Below, in pieces: positions 61,451-64,000 of a DNA stretch of 64,000 nt. The position numbers were made by a program, and so were the translations under genes. Every line of letters starts with the position of its first letter. Within the stretch, counting starts at the first letter, position 1. The DNA comes from Collinsella aerofaciens (GTDB lineage Bacteria; Actinomycetota; Coriobacteriia; Coriobacteriales; Coriobacteriaceae). The notes beneath the pieces were generated by a model. That model did no database searches. It saw nothing but the letters and a program-made list of their open reading frames with translations, and had not been told where the DNA came from. Location: the NCBI RefSeq assembly GCF_015548375.1, contig NZ_JADMWW010000009.1:25780-89779 (forward strand), read 5' to 3'.

Positions 61451-62329
61451 TTATTTGCCTGCGGTGGAGGAGCCGGATTGCGAAGGGGCGACGACCTTGA
61501 GCGGCTTTACGAGAGAATCCTCGTGCGAAGCCGGCGCGGCTATCTCTTCGTTTTTGGCCTTGGTGGACTCGGAGCGAGTGATTTCCTCATCGAGTGCATC
61601 GATGTCGGCGTCCTCGACCACGGCGTTGAGCGACTCAAAAACGCGGTTCTTGAGCAGCGCAGTGTGCACACCTTCCGTTAGGTCGTGAAGCTTCTTAAAC
61701 GCACGCTCGAGCTTGGCGTCGCGCTCGTCATCGGAGGTATCCATTCCGAGCATGCTCACGAGCACCTGCTCAAACATCGAGGACTCGCGGTTGGCGGAAG
61801 ACACGTACTGACGCAGGTTGCGCGGCTCGATATGGAAGCGTGACAGCTCGGAGCAGTAGCGGATGATTGGGAAATCGCGGCCATCGACGAGCTCTCGATT
61901 CTGCGGGCTCTTGATGATGCGAATGAGGTCGTTTTCGGCAAGCGAGCGGATAAACGAAATTTCGACGCCCAACATATCGGGAATGGTCTCGATGGGATGC
62001 AGCTTTTGCTTAGTCTCCTTGGGCTCCGTCTTGAGCGGAACATCGGACAGCAAGCCCACCTCGTAAGCGAGCGTTGACAGGTCCGTGGCGTTTTCCAAGC
62101 GCTGCTTAATTACGTTGAGCGGCATGTAGCGAGTCTTCTGCAAGTGCAGAATGACCTCCAGGCGATCAACGTCCTCCTTGGAGTACTGACGGTATCCCTT
62201 AGGCGTACGATGAGGGGTAATGAGCCCCTCATCCTCTAGAAATCTAATTTTTGAGTTCGAAAGATCGGGGTATGCGCCTCGAAGTAGGTTGACGACTTGG
62301 CCGATACTCAGATAGTTGCGTTCGGCCAT
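61451..62329 (-). CDS. MerR-family regulator, FtsR-like
   Basis: 292 residues. N-terminal MerR winged helix LSIGQVVNLLRGAYPDLSNS followed by KIRFLEDEGLITPHRTPKGYRQYS, then a long helical region and acidic tail. This sequence type is the actinobacterial FtsR/Rv1828 family, which activates ftsZ in Corynebacterium. It starts 3 nt after the FHA gene, the same pair as Rv1827-Rv1828. Confidence 0.85.
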   Translation of the reverse strand: MAERNYLSIGQVVNLLRGAYPDLSNSKIRFLEDEGLITPHRTPKGYRQYSKEDVDRLEVILHLQKTRYMPLNVIKQRLENATDLSTLAYEVGLLSDVPLKTEPKETKQKLHPIETIPDMLGVEISFIRSLAENDLIRIIKSPQNRELVDGRDFPIIRYCSELSRFHIEPRNLRQYVSSANRESSMFEQVLVSMLGMDTSDDERDAKLERAFKKLHDLTEGVHTALLKNRVFESLNAVVEDADIDALDEEITRSESTKAKNEEIAAPASHEDSLVKPLKVVAPSQSGSSTAGK

Positions 62330-62332
62330 GCC

Positions 62333-62767
62333 CTACTCACCGGTTTCGATGCGCTCCGGCGTGCTCTCGTGGTAGATGAGCGTAAACGTACCGATCTGGA
62401 CGGAAGAGCCGTCGTGCAGCGGGGCCGCGTTGACGATGGCACCGTCGACCCAGGTGCCATTGAGCGAGCCCAGGTCCTCGATGCGAGCGCCAAGGCCCTC
62501 GCGAATAATGCGCGCGTGGCTGCGCGAAACAGTCATGTCATTGAGGAAAATGCCGTTCGCAGGATCGCGGCCGATGGTGGTCACGTCGTCCTCGAGCTCA
62601 AAGGCGGCACCAGTCTGCGGACCCTTGACGATGGACAGAACGGGGGCGGTGATGCGCACGTTGGCCATGAGGTCGGGAACGGTGACGTCGCTTGAAGGCA
62701 CGCGGAATACGCAGGTAGCGTCAGCAGTCTTATCATTCTGAGGCATATTGTTAACCATGTTGTCCAT
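62333..62767 (-). CDS. FHA-domain protein, GarA/OdhI-like
   Basis: 144 residues: short N-terminal segment with a Thr before VFR (ATCVFRVP), like the phosphorylatable Thr of GarA (TSVFR), and an FHA domain (TTIGRDPANGIFL, VSRSHARI, LGSLNGTWVDG). In mycobacteria GarA switches 2-oxoglutarate enzymes and glutamate metabolism after PknB/PknG phosphorylation. Targets here are unknown. Start 62767 is chosen for AGGGG spacing. Confidence 0.85.
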   Translation of the reverse strand: MDNMVNNMPQNDKTADATCVFRVPSSDVTVPDLMANVRITAPVLSIVKGPQTGAAFELEDDVTTIGRDPANGIFLNDMTVSRSHARIIREGLGARIEDLGSLNGTWVDGAIVNAAPLHDGSSVQIGTFTLIYHESTPERIETGE

Positions 62768-62833
62768 GACAACCCCTAACTTATCGCGGACGTGCCGCAA
62801 ATAATGAACCGTACGTAATCATACCCCAACGAA

Positions 62834-63538
62834 TCAGTCTTCGATTTCAGGGTTCAGAAAGTCGATGTCCTCGTCCTCGGGATGCGCGAGAGCCTGTTTA
62901 ATGGCCGCTCCGCCCTTAATGGAGTAGATGACAGCCGTGAGCATGGAGAAGATCACGCCGCCGTACACAAAGAAGATGCCGAGGGGCACCGAGCTTCCGT
63001 TGAGGCCCGGGAAGGCCGTGAGGGTTGAAGGTAAAAGATGCAGGCCGTCAATAACGGGGAACCCGAGCAGCATGAGCGAGAAGCCGGTCATAAGCAGCGC
63101 CGTGGCAATCTTGCCAGGAAAAACTACGTCGATGGGACGGCGATGATAGTGGCGCACGATGAGCGTGCCGATTCCCAGGTAAATATCGCGGCCGATGATG
63201 AGCACGCAGACCCAGATGGGAAGCTCGCCGCGGACTACCAGGCCCAACACGCCGGTAAACAGCAGGGCGCGGTCGCAGACGGGGTCCATCATCTTGCCGA
63301 GCCACGAGACCGTCTTGGTCATGCGAGCAATCTGACCGTCCATCCAGTCGGTGGAGGCCGCGATGGCATAGATGACAATGGCGACGACACGGTTGTTGTC
63401 CGTCACAAACAGGTACAGAAAGACCAGCGTGAGGATCAGGCGCGTGAAGGTAATGAAATTGGAGATCGTGAAGATCTTATTCGACGGGTAATCGGAGGTG
63501 CCGATAAGCTCCTTTTTGATCTTCTTTTTGATGCCCAC
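62834..63538 (-). CDS. CDP-alcohol phosphatidyltransferase
   Basis: 234 residues, four to six TM helices. Motif ASTDWMDGQIARMTKTVSWL followed by GKMMDPVCDR fits D-x2-DG-x2-AR-x8-G-x3-D-x3-D. Second family member in the window; could be cardiolipin synthase, PgsA-like or phosphatidylinositol phosphate synthase. Start GTG 63538 follows GGGGGAG; the frame extends upstream without a ribosome site. Ends 66 nt before the FHA gene. Confidence 0.85.
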   Translation of the reverse strand: MGIKKKIKKELIGTSDYPSNKIFTISNFITFTRLILTLVFLYLFVTDNNRVVAIVIYAIAASTDWMDGQIARMTKTVSWLGKMMDPVCDRALLFTGVLGLVVRGELPIWVCVLIIGRDIYLGIGTLIVRHYHRRPIDVVFPGKIATALLMTGFSLMLLGFPVIDGLHLLPSTLTAFPGLNGSSVPLGIFFVYGGVIFSMLTAVIYSIKGGAAIKQALAHPEDEDIDFLNPEIED

Positions 63539-63666
63539 AGGACTCCCCCGCTGGTAAACGACAAAACTTTCGATACTATACCCGTTCTGGCGATGTCTAT
63601 CCAGCGTAAGCATAGAGAGTCCAGACATGTGGAGGGTGGTTCTGAGCTGCGCTGTATTCTGCAATT

Positions 63667-63723
63667 GTGTACATCAGTCACCAAAAACGACATTTTTCGG
63701 GCTCTTTGGTGTCTGATGTACAC
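63667..63723. promoter_or_regulatory. Inverted repeat between divergent genes
   Basis: 19-base arms (GTGTACATCAG.CACCAAA, 63667-63685 and 63705-63723) with one mismatch flank 19 nt. It sits upstream of both the phosphatidyltransferase and the ABC gene. Operator or structured element. Confidence 0.5.
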
Positions 63724-63926
63724 GTTTTGATTTGGTGATTACATCGATCGGGAAAGTTGTTGCTTTAAGCAAATGCGTGCGGGTCGAGAAGGGCTGGCGC
63801 CAAAAGAGCCCAACGGCCGTTACGGCTTCGTTAGAAACGCGCCCCACCATGGATGGTAAACCCGAAAGGTAAGGCGAGCGGGCACGGTGGCTCGGCCCGC
63901 ACGCCCGGAAGAGAAAGGATAAACCC
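63724..63926. other. Leader region of the ABC ATPase gene
   Basis: 203 bp with no supported gene. GAAAGGATA is the ribosome site for ATG 63927. No promoter is convincing. Confidence 0.35.
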
Positions 63927-64000
63927 ATGGGTTACATGCTCGAGACGCGCGGGCTCACCAAGCGCTTCGGCCGCGGCGACCAGGCGCAGGACGCCGTGGC
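63927..64000 (+). CDS. ABC transporter ATP-binding protein (3' end outside window)
   Basis: Only 24 codons are visible: MGYMLETRGLTKRFGRGDQA. L-x-T-x-x-L-T-K-R-F-G is the normal A-loop start of an ABC ATPase. Which transporter it serves cannot be told. Confidence 0.7.
   Translation, partial: MGYMLETRGLTKRFGRGDQAQDAV

Noticed and set aside
63674..63928. 84-codon minus-strand open frame before the ABC gene
   Set aside because: Overlaps the inverted repeat and leader; composition and lack of a ribosome site argue against coding.

Overview
This 64 kb window reads as a typical chromosomal core segment of a high-GC (about 60%) actinobacterium of the class Coriobacteriia, most likely Collinsella or a close relative. 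That is my inference from gene content: actinobacterial signatures (mIHF downstream of pyrF, a GarA-like FHA protein beside an FtsR-like MerR protein, lexA / LysM SOS gene / nrdR) combined with a gene order otherwise shared with Firmicutes (comEA-comEC-holA-rpsT-lepA-hemW-dnaJ; phoH-ybeY-dgkA-era-recO; rpsO-pnp ... rnj-ftsK-rodZ ... pgsA-cinA-recA ... rny-X-spoVS-miaB-miaA-hflX). No rRNA, tRNA, prophage, complete IS or CRISPR array was seen.

Layout. 1-5.2 kb: end of proS, then a minus-strand pair, bifunctional alcohol/aldehyde dehydrogenase adhE and an APH/choline-kinase-like kinase. 5.2-6.0 kb: an inverted-repeat-bounded remnant of a REP-associated (Y1) transposase and rpmB. 6.2-11.7 kb: pyrimidine operon pyrR-B-C-K-D-F, preceded by a leader that can fold as terminator or antiterminator. 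11.9-14.4 kb: mihF-gmk-rpoZ-thiI. 14.5-31.0 kb: DNA uptake (comEA, comEC), replication (holA), translation (rpsT, lepA, dus, mtaB, ybeY, era, rpsO), haem (hemW), two tandem dnaJ genes (one with C-terminal membrane helices), phoH, dgkA, recO. 31.1-35.7 kb: two RNase genes, pnp and rnj, separated by about 650 bp that holds two very long perfect hairpins. 35.7-52.2 kb: ftsK, rodZ-like, yajQ, rimO, pgsA, cinA, recA, recX, rny, an unassigned GHKL ATPase, spoVS, miaB, miaA, hflX. 52.1-55.1 kb: an acyltransferase-like membrane protein, lexA, a divergent LysM/TM SOS protein, nrdR, dut. 55.05-55.5 kb: a second family of long hairpin repeats. 55.5-64 kb: a GT28 glycosyltransferase, trxB, a DUF1836 regulator, degV, a NlpC/P60 hydrolase, apt, ftsR-like, garA-like, a CDP-alcohol phosphatidyltransferase, and the first codons of an ABC ATPase.

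The coding part is mostly housekeeping. The unusual material is between genes: (1) two families of long snap-back hairpins whose arms are perfectly or nearly self-complementary in each copy but differ between copies; (2) one 29-bp palindromic operator present both upstream of the DUF1836 regulator and over the degV promoter, which suggests a small autoregulated circuit; (3) 11-bp-phased TTTGGT repeats upstream of both comEA and recA, a candidate competence/recombination control site; (4) LexA boxes at lexA/LysM and inside the recA promoter; (5) an attenuator upstream of pyrR; and (6) a GHKL ATPase at the position that ymdB holds in Bacillus. All family assignments come from reading translations and motifs; no database search was run.
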